Positions 51,701 to 61,150 of a DNA stretch of 64,000 nucleotides are shown piece after piece; within the stretch, counting starts at the first letter, position 1, and the number at the start of each line of letters is the position of its first letter. Origin of the DNA: Liolophura sinensis (taxonomy: Eukaryota; Mollusca; Polyplacophora; Chitonida; Chitonidae); the NCBI RefSeq assembly GCF_032854445.1, contig NC_088302.1, positions 36,768,191 to 36,832,190 on the forward strand, in the 5' to 3' direction. Made by a program: the position numbers and the translations under genes. The notes below the pieces were generated by a model. It saw only the letters and a list, made by a program, of their open reading frames with translations. It was not told the origin of the DNA and did not search any database.

Positions 51701-54635
51701 CGCAGGTGGTAACACTTCAATGCATAAAACTACTACAAGTCTCAGTTTTTTTTTTTTAACCACGACAACTTCTGAACAAACCATTATGTGGTACTAAATT
51801 ATTAAGACAGGACAAATTTAACCAAACCATCAATTTTGGCTGTTCCCTTATCAACATTGGCAAGGACCCTAGGGCAAGCCACAAACCACAGAGTTGTCAA
51901 ATATGCGTAGGCTGATTTGGTAGGAAGTACTGACTTAACACAAAACTCCTACTTAGTGTAAACCAAAGTTTACACATATACCAATGCAGTAGCACATACA
52001 AGGGCAATATTGTAAATTCCTCAGGAAATAAGCAAGATTTTTCCAGCATACAGAATTAAATTGAATACATCTTTGTCTTTATTCTTTTTTTAATGATGAC
52101 TGATATATTTGTATGCAAATACAGAAACATTCACGGTTCAGGAGAAATAAAAGTGGATTTTTAAAGGATTAATTTAAGTTGTATTATAAACTTTAGAATG
52201 ACAAATTGGAGAATGAGATTTAAACTTACTAAATAGGCACTGGTTACAAGTTGAACACTTATGATTGAATTTTTATGCATTATTTTCATACAATTCTTAA
52301 TAATATATACAAAAATGCAAAATGACTTACAATGGTGTCTTTTTGTCCTATGTATATAGATTAAACTTATGAAAAAATGGCACAAAAACTGGTCATATCA
52401 AAATGGTGTTATCATAGAAAACGAGGATACACATTGCATAAATATGACCTGTGTAAGCATGTCTGAAAATGTGGTCTGATAACATAATTACAGTCATAAT
52501 ACTATATCAACTGACAAATGAGTAACTGGTGAAATCATAACGCCGTGGTTACAGTGTGTAAAAACCTGCGCGGTATAATAATGACGACATAGTGACGGGC
52601 CAAATTACCTACAACCACATGTCCATATGTCCTCATGACTACTCCATGGGATTATAAACAGCAATCAAAGCTAATGAGAATAGTTTGGATAATTACTGAA
52701 TTAGACTCTCTCTTTATCCCCCAGTAAGTAGTATGCCTCAAACACAGGAAGTTTTTATATATAACTATTCCAGAAAGAGCGGAGAATGTAGGAATGGTTG
52801 ACAAACGTCAGTTCAATCGGAAATGCACTGTTAATAAGACAGAGGTATGATAACTGGTTGGTTGGTCTTGTAAACGGCTTAACCCACCCCCACTTTTCAG
52901 ATCAGTCATTCATCGTGACAGCTCACTCAAGCTACCTTTAATACTTCAGTATGAACAATGTTGTTTCACAGGTGTTGAAATTTGAAAATTTCAAAACGTA
53001 GTTTTGTGTTTTTATTATACTGCAAAGTTCTATTAGTTATATCAACCCTTTGTAGTCTATTTTTTTCTTTCTCATTGGTGAAGCAATGGGAATCAAGTTT
53101 CTGAATATGCCACAATCACTGCAACTCGGATAAGTATGGCTAAATGCTGTGTATAACCTCAAAACAAACCTGAACACCATATATAATTACAGATCATGGG
53201 TTTTAATATAATATGTAAAATTACATTTAGAGCACCATTAATAATTTTATCAGAATTATTAATAAGCAGTATTGTAAAAGCTTACTCCATCCAGCTGTGT
53301 AAATATGGAAATAATTTATTAGATTTTAATATTATTATTTATTTAATTATTTGATTAGAGTTTAATGCAGTACTCTAAAATATTTCACATTCATGACAGA
53401 AGCCAGTATTATGATTACTGTAACATAAATGTAATCTTAGGCAATGATATCATTATATTATCATGTGAATTATTAACATATCATTTTTAGTTTAATCTAT
53501 GCAGAAAATCCTGATAAATGTCGTAATTATTATAGTCAACAGCAATGCCATTGATGTTGTGAATTATGGCTAAATTTGGTTTATACATATTAAATGTTCC
53601 TTACTGTCAATCCGACAAATTTGGGGCTCTTTTTCTCTCCATAACTCTCGCAACTGCCTAGCTCCATATTATTTACCCCATTAATACTAATATGCCATGG
53701 CCCACTTCAGTGATCTACCACCACATCTGTATAGTTTTAACTTCAAAGAGTCCATAAGACTCCTGCAACGTCCCCTGTGCTGACATTGCCCACCCCCTCC
53801 CCAGCACCTGTGTTGGCATTCCCCTCACCCATGCTAGCATCCTCAACCCATCTCTTCCCATGCTAGCATCACCCTATCCCCCACCTGCGCTCGTTTCCCC
53901 ATCCCTATCCCTGTGCTGATCGAAACTCCCAACCCTCACCTGTATTAGCATCCCCAATCCCTCTACTGAGCTAGCATCCCCATCTCATCTCGCACCTGTG
54001 TTGGCATACCCATCCCCTTCCCCATCCCACACCTGTGCTAGCATCCCCATCCCACACCTGTGCTAGTGTCCCCATCCCTCACCTGAGCTAGCATCCCCAT
54101 CCCACACTCCTGTGCTAGCATCCCCATCCACATCCCTCACCTGTGCTGGCATCCCCTCTGCCTTAGTCGCAACCTCGTAGTTTTTCTTTTTCTCCTGTAA
54201 CTCCATAGATCTCTGTTCTTTATGCTCATCTAACTGAGGCAGGTTTGTGTCCAGGTGTTGAATGACGTAATGGTAATGTGCCTTAATCCAGCGGTACACG
54301 GGGAACACAAACATGGAATTAGTCCGCTTGTCTTCTACCGATACCCTCTCCACGTACCACGACGCCCCAACACCACGATTGTCTCGCCAAAACTCCACTT
54401 TGGCCACATTCCCAAACTTCATATCGGCGGGTAAGTTTATACGAAATTCGTCACTGGCTCCTCTTTCGAAGTCATTTCTGAACCAGTTATCCAGTTTGAA
54501 CTCGTGTGACTGCCGGCCGATGTCGTCATGTAGTATCATCCTCAAGTTAGCATCCATACCCGAGTATGGCTTGTCGCCCGTCACCACGGTAATTCTGAAA
54601 TCCGATGGTTTTCTACGAGACAAACAGTGCCCCAT
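27729..54635 (-). CDS. animal lipoxygenase (PLAT + lipoxygenase domain), 15 exons, complete
   Basis: Exons in transcription order: 54635-54141, 49391-49347, 42086-41958, 40394-40297, 38362-38227, 36014-35919, 34689-34593, 33328-33211, 32831-32739, 32313-32253, 31919-31814, 30595-30504, 29604-29431, 28681-28518, 27843-27729. All phases match; total 2019 bases, 672 residues, the usual length for animal lipoxygenases. Residues 1-165 hold a PLAT domain ([10 protein letters not shown] ... VEFWRDN). The catalytic domain has [20 protein letters not shown] (iron ligands H359, H364), [23 protein letters not shown] (H551, N555) and the C-terminal carboxylate ligand I672 (PNSISI). The enzyme should dioxygenate polyunsaturated fatty acids using non-haem iron. 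G407 in INSRGL occupies the Coffa position, which in characterised family members favours R hydroperoxides. The N-terminus MGHCLSRRK is an unusual short leader. Positional specificity cannot be read from sequence. Confidence 0.97.
28722..28985 (-). mobile_element. full-length tRNA-derived SINE
   Basis: In lipoxygenase intron 13: tail side 'atttatttgattggtgttta', body 'aatgtttcatttaaactaaa', head 'ggacttgaactcacagcaac' to 'ggtgagaggctcctgg'. Same orientation as the host gene. Confidence 0.85.
31605..31790 (+). mobile_element. SINE-like fragment, diverged
   Basis: 'gtcacaggttcaaatccagc' head and 'ccataccatataagtgaaaa' body parallel the main SINE but with much divergence. In lipoxygenase intron 11. 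Confidence 0.5.
33311..33815 (-). repeat. about 31-bp minisatellite copying the splice acceptor of lipoxygenase exon 8
   Basis: On the minus strand exon 8 (33328-33211) starts ttttcag|gtttcactcacctgg. Upstream (33330-33815) there are about 15 copies of an about 31-bp unit reading 'ttatgtttccaggtttcact' then 'cacctgaag' on that strand. The AG and about the first 14 exon bases are thus repeated again and again. The + strand shows them as 'caggtgagtgaaacc' alternating with 'caggtgattgaaacc'. Confidence 0.92.
34315..34475 (-). mobile_element. SINE fragment
   Basis: Reverse-oriented: 'gtgtttcatgccatactcat', 'aggctgctggcagaccctga', 'atgagctggatttgaactca', 'ggtgagaggttcctcagcc', with a deletion in the body. 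Confidence 0.7.
34905..35170 (-). mobile_element. SINE 3' parts, two partly overlapping copies
   Basis: The first has 'tttatttatttatttgattg' and 'atacgatgacaaccaacatt'. The second restarts at about 35080 with 'tttcaattttacgacggcgg' and 'ccaacattatggtgagaggg'. Possibly one SINE inserted into or beside another. Confidence 0.65.
36420..36795 (-). mobile_element. SINE-like fragments in lipoxygenase intron 5
   Basis: About 36420-36545 resembles the 9245-9565 family ('catgccaaagacaccaaaca'). About 36670-36795 is a main-family 3' piece ('ttgtactcaagattatttta'). Confidence 0.5.
36805..37965. repeat. 50-bp minisatellite
   Basis: About 23 copies of a 50-bp unit with consensus segments 'gtgtatctcatcatacaggg' and 'ttgtcattgtaaccatgtgg'. 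Copies differ mainly at the tgtaacg and catgtgg positions and degrade at both ends. It lies in lipoxygenase intron 5 and is not adjacent to an exon. Confidence 0.95.
38514..38757 (+). mobile_element. internally deleted mariner-like DNA transposon
   Basis: Terminal inverted repeats of about 30 bases (left 'cagggtgtcccagaagtcgt', right 'gcgcgacttctgggacaccc') are flanked by TA. From 38623 it keeps a short transposase start ([16 protein letters not shown] then [13 protein letters not shown]), a helix-turn-helix-like N-terminus, but the rest of the transposase is gone. It would need an enzyme in trans. In lipoxygenase intron 4. Confidence 0.85.
39311..39530 (+). mobile_element. palindromic MITE-like element, family 2
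   Basis: 'ctaccccaaatgacctaaaa' at left and 'acaaaattttaggtcattta' at right, with the interior 'ctaaaatcaatagagctctc' shared with 15873-16082. Confidence 0.7.
40680..40890 (-). mobile_element. second SINE-like repeat family
   Basis: Shares 'gtcaatgccaccaaagtgct' and 'gccactgaagtattatg' with 9245-9565. Lies in lipoxygenase intron 3. Confidence 0.5.
41000..41178 (-). mobile_element. SINE copy, head degraded
   Basis: 'ttatttatctgattggtgtt', 'atactcaagaatatttcact', 'acaaccctccgcaggttgct', then 'ggccggagaggacgccgaca'. Confidence 0.8.
41345..41965 (-). repeat. about 40-bp minisatellite abutting the splice donor of lipoxygenase exon 3
   Basis: Exon 3 ends at 41958; on the minus strand the junction reads ccagtg|gtaagatatc. 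From there about 15 copies of an about 40-bp unit follow. Each contains a variant of 'ctggtaagat' or 'gtggtaaaa' then 'acctgtaaacacctggtaaa'. The donor is therefore the first of a row of donor-like sites within the intron. Confidence 0.9.
43711..43933 (-). mobile_element. palindromic MITE-like element, family 2, reverse copy
   Basis: Ends 'ctaccccaaatgaccataaa' and 'aaattttaggtcatataggg'. The interior is the reverse complement of 15873-16082 ('tctattgattttagaaaggt'). Confidence 0.75.
44108..44360 (-). mobile_element. full-length tRNA-derived SINE
   Basis: Tail side 'tttatttatttattttaatt', body 'cttatacgacagcggccagc' and 'ccacaaccatctgcaggttg', head 'tgagctggacttgaactcac' to 'agagccacagaggcccc'. 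Among the least diverged copies; same orientation as the lipoxygenase gene (intron 2). Confidence 0.88.
45170..45790. repeat. degenerate tandem repeat, about 90-130 bp
   Basis: Recurrent blocks: 'aattcgttacaatattgcca' and 'aattcgttacaatgttgcca', 'cattgttaacattggtttca' twice (about 90 bases apart), and three or four variants of 'acacaagag.cctg.ctgtcagtc'. An old tandem array in lipoxygenase intron 2. Confidence 0.65.
46200..46900. other. unrecognised intronic block, possible repeat element
   Basis: Starts with 'gtccaggcaggtagtcctgc' and 'gggacaccgatgaaatcgtt', and contains an attattatt tract and 'gaagttgtgacgtcac'. It differs in composition from its flanks (more CpG). An 86-codon open frame at 46630-46890 has no family I recognise. 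I suspect a dispersed element, but there is no second copy in the window to prove it. Confidence 0.35.
47727..47748. repeat. (TA)n microsatellite
   Basis: About eleven uninterrupted TA units in lipoxygenase intron 2. Confidence 0.95.
47985..48150 (+). mobile_element. diverged SINE
   Basis: 'ggttgctggttttccccagg', 'aaaaacccttgagtatacag', 'aaacaacaatcaaataatt'. Old copy with a degraded head. Confidence 0.55.
48500..49067. repeat. 79-bp minisatellite
   Basis: About seven copies of a 79-bp unit ('tcaatcagtattatggcaga', 'gggagactgaa.gggcacaa', 'ctgattttcaacaagttccc'). The copies are 90% or more alike by eye. It lies about 280 bases from lipoxygenase exon 2 and does not include its splice site. 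Confidence 0.95.
50508..51752. mobile_element. possible non-autonomous element with about 55-bp inverted ends
   Basis: Left arm (50508-50568, 'gtgttaccacctgcggtata', 'tttaaagg') is the inverted complement of the right arm (51690-51752, 'tataccgcaggtggtaacac'). The interior has no coding sequence. It lies in lipoxygenase intron 1. Target-site duplication was not established. Confidence 0.5.
50577..52900. repeat. direct duplication of about 0.85-1.0 kb
   Basis: The stretch 50577-51430 recurs at about 51861-52900. Shared landmarks: 'gcaaggaccctagggcaagc' (50577, 51862), 'aactggtgaaatcataacgc' (about 51053, about 52524), 'agtatgcctcaaacacagga' (about 51262, about 52729), 'ggttggttggtct' (about 51387, about 52858). 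The second copy is longer by about 190 bases around 52230-52450. By eye the copies are about 90% or more alike. Confidence 0.9.
53330..53412 (-). mobile_element. SINE 3' fragment
   Basis: 'tatttaattatttgattaga', 'gcagtactctaaaatatttc', 'agccagtattatg'. Only the tail end is retained. Confidence 0.6.
53771..54160 (-). repeat. minisatellite copying the splice donor of lipoxygenase exon 1
   Basis: On the minus strand exon 1 ends gatgccagcacag|gtgaggg. Continuing into the intron, about a dozen variants of 'ggggatgctagcacag' followed by gtg follow at irregular 24-40 base spacing, ending near 53771. The exon end and donor are repeated; the first copies even extend the open frame by 25 codons before a stop. 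Confidence 0.9.
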
Positions 54636-57600
54636 GTTGACAACAGTTTATAGCTCCAATGCTGTGCCGGTGTCACCAGGGTGTTACCTCTGAACTAAAG
54701 CAGGCCGCTCTCGTTGAAGTCTTTAATAAGACCATCCTCTATTAATGCACAATAGTACCGAGCAGGATGGCATTAACTATTGACTAGCCTGAGAAATGTA
54801 AACTTCACAGGATCTCCCTTATTCCGGTTTGTTGACGGAGCTAGGGCTGGGGGTGACATGCGAGGGTCACGTGGTCCCTTGGTCCGGTGTGGGGATTCCT
54901 ATATCGATACAAGACGTAGGGTCGTTCGTCGGCGACTGAACAGTTACCGTAAACGCCCAAATACATGTTACAGGCATAATCCCGGTTAAGTGTTGTTTTA
55001 TTCATTTATTTATTCATTTACTTATTTATTTGTTTATTTGTTTGGTTTTTTACGCCACACTCAAGAATATTTCTCTTATAATTACGACGGCGGCCAGCAT
55101 TATGGTGGGAGGAAACCGGACAGAGCCCAGAGGAAGTTGTTTTATTAAACACACGTTCGCATAAAGGTGTCTATATATAATTGGCAATGCCCAGACAGGA
55201 GAAATGTATAAGATAAATTTTGTGAATAAAAAACAAAGGCTTACTGATATGGTCCTAGTTTACCAATGTGATCAGTAAAATAAATCCAACCATATTGAGA
55301 TCCTGTCGTCTTCGTAGCGCAGCAATTGATGTATATATGTATGCATGCTTCGGGTTTTATGACCACGAGAAGTCCTTATAGGTAATGAAATTTATTCTTT
55401 GTATAATAAGAACACTTATGTTAAATTATCATGTTATATATAATATGTCGATGTGGAATATATTTCGTATTTTTTCAAGTTTTCAAAGCTTTGAAAATAG
55501 TTTTCAAACGTTTTGAAAATGTCTTATTTTAAATAGAATAAGTTACTGTAAAACCCAAATAAGAGTGTTCTAGGATAGCTATAACGCCACCGGTGTGGAG
55601 ATTTTATTATGTATCTTCTTATCTCCGTGGTGTTTTCTGTATGTACTCGTGCTCTTCAGTGTTTATTTTTAATACAACGGGAACGCTGTATGATGCTTTT
55701 AAAGCAATGCATGAAAATAATTTATAAAGTACTGAAGATATTTTAAAGCTTTTAAAATACATAGAGGCCAATTTGAAAGCTTTGAAAAAAATTTAATTGT
55801 TTATTAATTATTTTTAGAGCTTTGAAATTATTTTAAAAATATGCTTTAAAACTATGTAATAAATGCAACGGATTCTGCAGAGATGGACATACTGTACAGC
55901 TGACCCTATATAGATAGTGACTAACGATTTAGGCATAGCTTGTAATAAGAGCACAGTAAATCACCCGAACAAGATGGGTACATATACAGATAAAAGTAAC
56001 CCAAAATACTTGTCCGCAGATAAATTTGGGTTTATTAGAAACACTGTAATTTGGGATAAAGTTAAAGAAGTAACTAACTATACTTATTAAATATATCTAT
56101 ATGTGGTTGGTGGTAATTGTATTCATCATGGGCTTACGGTTTGGAGCATGAGTCTTTTCAATAACCCTTTCTGGCCGGAAGCGTGGGAATAGCCTGTCCA
56201 CGCTGTGCTCATCAATAGGACAGTTGACTCAGTATCGAAATACGCGAGATTATTGGACTGTGCATTATACATGTTCTCAGTGAACCCTCTGTCTGTTACC
56301 GTTCAAAAATAGGCTCTGACTTTCGTGGCCGGTTGTCATATATAAAAAAAATATGTTCAGATTTTCACCTGTGTACTCTTTCATTGTGTCGGATGTCTAT
56401 ACATACAGTGGGTATGACCATGCACTTCCGTTCCCCAAATTACACGCGCGCGCTCTCATAGAACGCCTACTCTCTATATATAATACGTTGTTGTACCTAA
56501 TATACCTAATCCCCCAAGATTGAACCCAGCCCAGTATTAAAAGCTTATACACATACAAACCCTATAGAACACAGACCATATATGATGAAAACAAAATTAA
56601 GCAGTCACGAATTGGTTTACTACAGAAAATTATCTTCGCTTCGTTATCTTGATTTTGTACTTTCGATTTGCACAAACTGAGAAATTTGAATAAGTTGTAT
56701 TTGAGAAACATGCGGACATTGTAATTTGAGAAGCGTGAACAAATTTAGTTGGAGAAACATATAAATTATATTTGAGAACTTGATGTTATTATAGCCATAT
56801 ATACATGTATACTTAAAATACTAGTTCTCGATGTAATCTTGATTTTATATATTTGATTTGTATAATTTTATTTTAGAATCTTAGGAATAAATTGTATTTT
56901 AGAAACCTGTATAAATTGCATCTAAGAAACTTATATAAATTGTATTTGACGCGTTGAATAAATAAGAATCTTAGGAATAAACTGTATTTGAGAAACTTGT
57001 CTGAACTGTAGGCCTGTGCACCATGGAGAAAATTGTGCTACAAGCTTAATGATTTTAGCACGTCATTTAAAATAAATTTGGCCTAAAATGGTTTCTACCT
57101 CTAAGACTACAATGCTCAGACTGTTCAAAATACAAAGCTGGGATATTTTTCCACAAGCGGATGTGGATGAGGTATAAGTAGGCTGGCATGACCCACTACA
57201 CGCCGTAGCGTCGCGGTCCAGCATGTATGTTAGGGCCAAACCATATACGGTTGCATAACACGACAGGCGTATGTATACTGACGCCATGGTAAAGAGGATG
57301 GCAGCGGATATACAAGTGCGATTTTATCCCCTTTTTGCCATAAGTTTATTTTACACTTTTCCAAGAAAATCGATGTATTTTCCTCACCCATTGTCAGATT
57401 AACGTAGATGACTTAATTGTGACGTATAGATTCTGCTAACAGATTATGGCCCTACCGGAAGAAATGAAATAACTTTTGTACTGGCCATAAAAGTCTAGGA
57501 ACAGACAATCTCTCCACCAGTGTTTGTAAAAAAAAAAAAAACCTATTTTTGTAACAATTATTACAAACGGCTACTCTCACGGCGGCATTTTGTAATAATT

Positions 57601-57780
57601 GTTACCATTTCATTCAAACTTGACCATGTTTTAAATAACTGAGTGGCGAAAACTCCCGTCCAAACTATATTTGTCACATACTGCGTTATTACGCATAGTC
57701 TTATTTCGACAGTAACAACCGTGTTACCGTCTTTGGCTCGTTTTATTAAACGTTTTACAAGCAGATCTGACTGTGATGTT
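54636..57780. other. region upstream of the lipoxygenase gene
   Basis: The lipoxygenase promoter must lie here, but I found no convincing core promoter: the TATAAA on the minus strand at about 54644-54650 is only about 10-15 bases above the ATG, too close to position a start site. There is a SINE fragment at 55005-55137 and AT-rich sequence at 55400-55900. Short minus-strand open frames, such as 57063-57287 (good ATG context, hydrophobic start), are not recognisable genes. Confidence 0.5.
55005..55137 (-). mobile_element. SINE 3' part
   Basis: 'tttatttatttattcattta', 'cacactcaagaatatttctc', 'gacggcggccagcattatgg', 'gaggaaaccggacagagccc'. Truncated before the tRNA-like head, about 370 bases upstream of the lipoxygenase start codon. 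Confidence 0.85.
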
Positions 57781-57784
57781 TCAA

Positions 57785-60700
57785 CCCTGGTGCATAACGT
57801 GTTGTCATGGTGTAGGACCCGAGTGTGTGTGAACAGCACTGTAGGATATGAGACAAAACGTGTTGTCATGGTGTAGGACCCGAGTGTGTGTGAACAGCAC
57901 TGTAGGATATGAGGCATAACGTGTTGTCATGGTGTAGGACCCGAGTGTGTGTGAGCAGCACTGTAGGATATGAGGCATAACATGTTGTCATGGTGTAGGA
58001 CCCGAGTGTGTGTGAGAAGCACTGTAGGATATGAGGCATAACGTGTTGTCATGGTGTAGGACCCGAGTGTGTATGAATAGCACTGTAGGATATGAGGTAT
58101 AAGTGGTTGTCATGGTGTAGGACCCAAGTGTGTATGAACAGCACTGTAGGATATGAGGCATAACGTGTTGTCATGGTGTAGGACCCGAGTGTGTGTGAAC
58201 AGCAGTGTAGGGTATGAGGCATAACATGTTGTCATGGTGTAGGACCCGAGTGTGTGTGAACAGCACTGTAGGATATGAGGCATAATGTGTTGTCATGGTG
58301 TAGGACCCAAGTGTGTGTGAACAGTACTGTAGGATATGAGGCATAACGTGTTGTCATGGTGTAGGACCCAAGTGTGTATGAACAGCACTGTAGGATATGA
58401 GGCATAACGTGTTGTCATGGTGTAGGACCCGAGTGTGTGTGAACAGCACTGTAGGATATGAGACAAAACGTCTTGTCATGGTGTAGGACCCGAGTGTGTG
58501 TGAACAGCAATGTAGGATATGAGGCAAAACGTGTTGTCATGGTGTAGGACCCGAGTGTGTGTGAACAGCACAGTAGGATATGAGGCATAAGGTGTTGTCA
58601 TGGTGTAGGACCCGAGTGTGTGTGAACAGCACTGTAGGATATGAGGCATAAGGTGTTGTCATGGTGTAGGACCCAAGTGTGTGTGAACAGCACTGTAGGA
58701 TATGAGGCATAAGGTGTTGTCATGGTGTAGGACCCGAGTGTGTGTGAACAGCACAGTAGGATATGAGGCATAAGGTGTTGTCATGGTGTAGGACCCGAGT
58801 GTGTGTGAACAGCCCTGTAGGATATGAGGCATAACGTGTTGTCATGGTGTAGGACCCGAGTGTGTGTGAACAGCAATGTAGGATATGAGGCATAAGGTGT
58901 TGTCATGGTGTAGGACCCAAGTGTGTGTGAACAGCACTGTAGGATATGAGGCATAAGGTGTTGTCATTGTGTAGGACCCAAGTGTGTGTGAACAGCACTG
59001 TAGGATATGAGGCATAACGTGTTGTCATGGTGTAGGACCCGAGTGTGTGTGAACAGCACTGTAGGATATGAGGCATAACGTGTTGTCATGGTGTAGGACT
59101 CGAGTGTGTGTGAACAGCAGTGTAGGATATGAGGCATAAAGTGTTGTCATGGTGTAGGACCCGAGTGTGTGTGAACAGCACTGTAGGATATGAGGCATAA
59201 CGTGTTGTCATGGTGTAGGACCCAAGTGTGTGTGAACAGCACTGTAGGATATGAGGCATAAGGTGTTGTCATGGTGTAGGACCCAAGTGTATGAACAGCA
59301 CTGTAGGATATGAGGCATAACGTGTTGTCATGGTGTAGGACCCGAGTGTGTGTGAACAGCACAGTAGGATATGAGGCATAAGGTGTTGTCATGGTGTAGA
59401 ACCCGAGTGTGTGTGAGAAGCACTGTAGGATATGAGGCATAACGTGTTGTCATGGTGTAGGACCCGAGTTTGCGTGAAAAACAGTGTAGGATATGAGGCA
59501 TAACGTGTTGTCATGGTGTAGGACCCAAGTGTGTGTGAACAGCACTGTAGGATATGAGGCATAACGTGTTGTCATGGTGTAGGACCCGAGTGTGTGTGAA
59601 CAGCACAGTAGGGTATGAGGCATAAGTTGTTGTCATGGTGTAGGACCCAAGTGTGTGTGAACAGCGCTGTAGGATATGAGGCATAACGTGTTGTCATGGT
59701 GTAGGACCCGAGTGTGTGTGAACAGCAATGTAGGATATGAGGCATAACGTGTTGTCATGGTGTAGGACCCGAGTGTGTGTGAACAGCACTGTAGGATATG
59801 AGGCATAACGTGTTGTCATGGTGTAGGACCCGAGTGTGTGTGAACAGCACAGTAGGATATGAGGCATAAAGTGTTGTCATGGTGTAGGACCCGAGTGTGT
59901 GTGAACAGCACTGTAGGATATGAGGCATAACGTGTTGTCATGGTGTAGGACCCAAGTGTGTGTGAACAGCACTGTAGGATATGAGGCATAACGTGTTGTC
60001 ATGGTGTAGGACCCAAGTGTATGAACAGCACTGTAGGATATGAGGCATAACGTGTTGTCATGGTGTAGGACCCGAGTGTGTGTGAACAGCACAGTAGGAT
60101 ATGAGGCATAAGGTGTTGTCATGGTGTAGAACCCGAGTGTGTGTGAGAAGCACTGTAGGATATGAGGCATAACGTGTTGTCATGGTGTAGGACCCCAGTT
60201 TGCGTGAAAAACAGTGTAGGATATGAGGCATAACGTGTTGTCATGGTGTAGGACCCAAGTGTGTGTGAACAGCACTGTAGGATATGAGGCATAACGTGTT
60301 GTCATGGTGTAGGACCCGAGTGTGTGTGAACAGCAATGTAGGATATGAGGCATAAGGTGTTGTCATGGTGTAGGACCCGAGTGTGTGTGAACAGCGCTGT
60401 AGGATATGAGGCATAACGTGTTGTCATGGTGTAGGACCCGAGTGTGTGTGAACAGCAATGTAGGATATGAGGCATAAGGTGTTGTCATGGTGTAGGACCC
60501 GAGTGTGTGTGAACAGCACTGTAGGATATGAGGCATAACGTGTTGTCATGGTGTAGGACCCGAGTGTGTGTGAACAGCACAGTAGGATATGAGGCATAAG
60601 GTGTTGTCATGGTGTAGGGCCCGAGTGTGTGTGAACAGCACTATAGGATATGAGGCATAACGTGTTGTCATGGTGTAGGACCCAAGTGTGTGTGAACAGC

Positions 60701-60995
60701 ACTGTAGGATATGAGGCATAAGGTGTTATCATGGTGTAGAACCCGAGTGTGTGTGAGATGCACTGTAGGATATGAGGCATAAGGTGTTGTCATGGTGTAG
60801 GACCCGAGTGTGTGTGAACAGCACTGTAGGATATGAGGCAAAACGTTTTGTCATGGTGTAGGACCCAAGTGTGTGTGAACAGCACTGTAGGATATGAGGC
60901 ATAACGTGTTGTCATGGTGTAGGACCCGAGTTTGTGAGAAAAGAACTGTAGGGTATGAGACAAACGTGTTGTCATGGTGTAGGACCCGAGCACAA
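57785..60995. repeat. 61-bp satellite array with 730-bp higher-order period
   Basis: About 52 head-to-tail monomers of 61 bp ('gtgttgtcatggtgtaggac', 'ccgagtgtgtgtgaacagca', 'ctgtaggatatgaggcataa', c). Variants at fixed positions (ccgag or ccaag, cactg, cacag or caatg, aacg or aagg) recur in the same order. A two-base-short monomer and an odd 'gagtttgcgtgaaaaacagt' monomer recur with a spacing of 730 bases (for example 59147-59440 against 59877-60170), so 12 monomers form a higher-order unit in at least the right part. Minus-strand open frames within it are incidental. Confidence 0.97.
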
Positions 60996-61009
60996 TCAGA
61001 GGTTCAGTG

Positions 61010-61150
61010 CTTAGACTGAGATGTAGGACATTGTGTTGACAGTGATGTTGGACCTGAGGTACATTGTGCTGATAGTGATGTTGGACCTGAGGTATAATGT
61101 GTTGACAGTGATGTTGGACCTGAGGTATAATGTGTAGAAGAGTATGTGAG
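61010..61150. repeat. short 33-bp repeat beside the satellite
   Basis: Three to four copies of a unit with 'gacagtgatgttggacctga' and 'ggtataatgtgt', adjoining the right end of the 61-bp array. It is a different monomer with a similar ggac-ctgag motif. Confidence 0.8.

Noticed and set aside
54644-54650. TATAAA on the minus strand upstream of the lipoxygenase ATG
   Set aside because: It is only about 10-15 bases before the start codon, so it cannot position a start site upstream of that ATG.
57063-57287. Possible secreted-protein first exon on the minus strand
   Set aside because: Good ATG context and a hydrophobic start, but there is no recognised family, no downstream exon could be found, and the length is within chance expectation.
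59147-60170. Two near-identical 97-codon minus-strand frames
   Set aside because: They are successive higher-order copies of the 61-bp satellite. The frames are by-products of the repeat.
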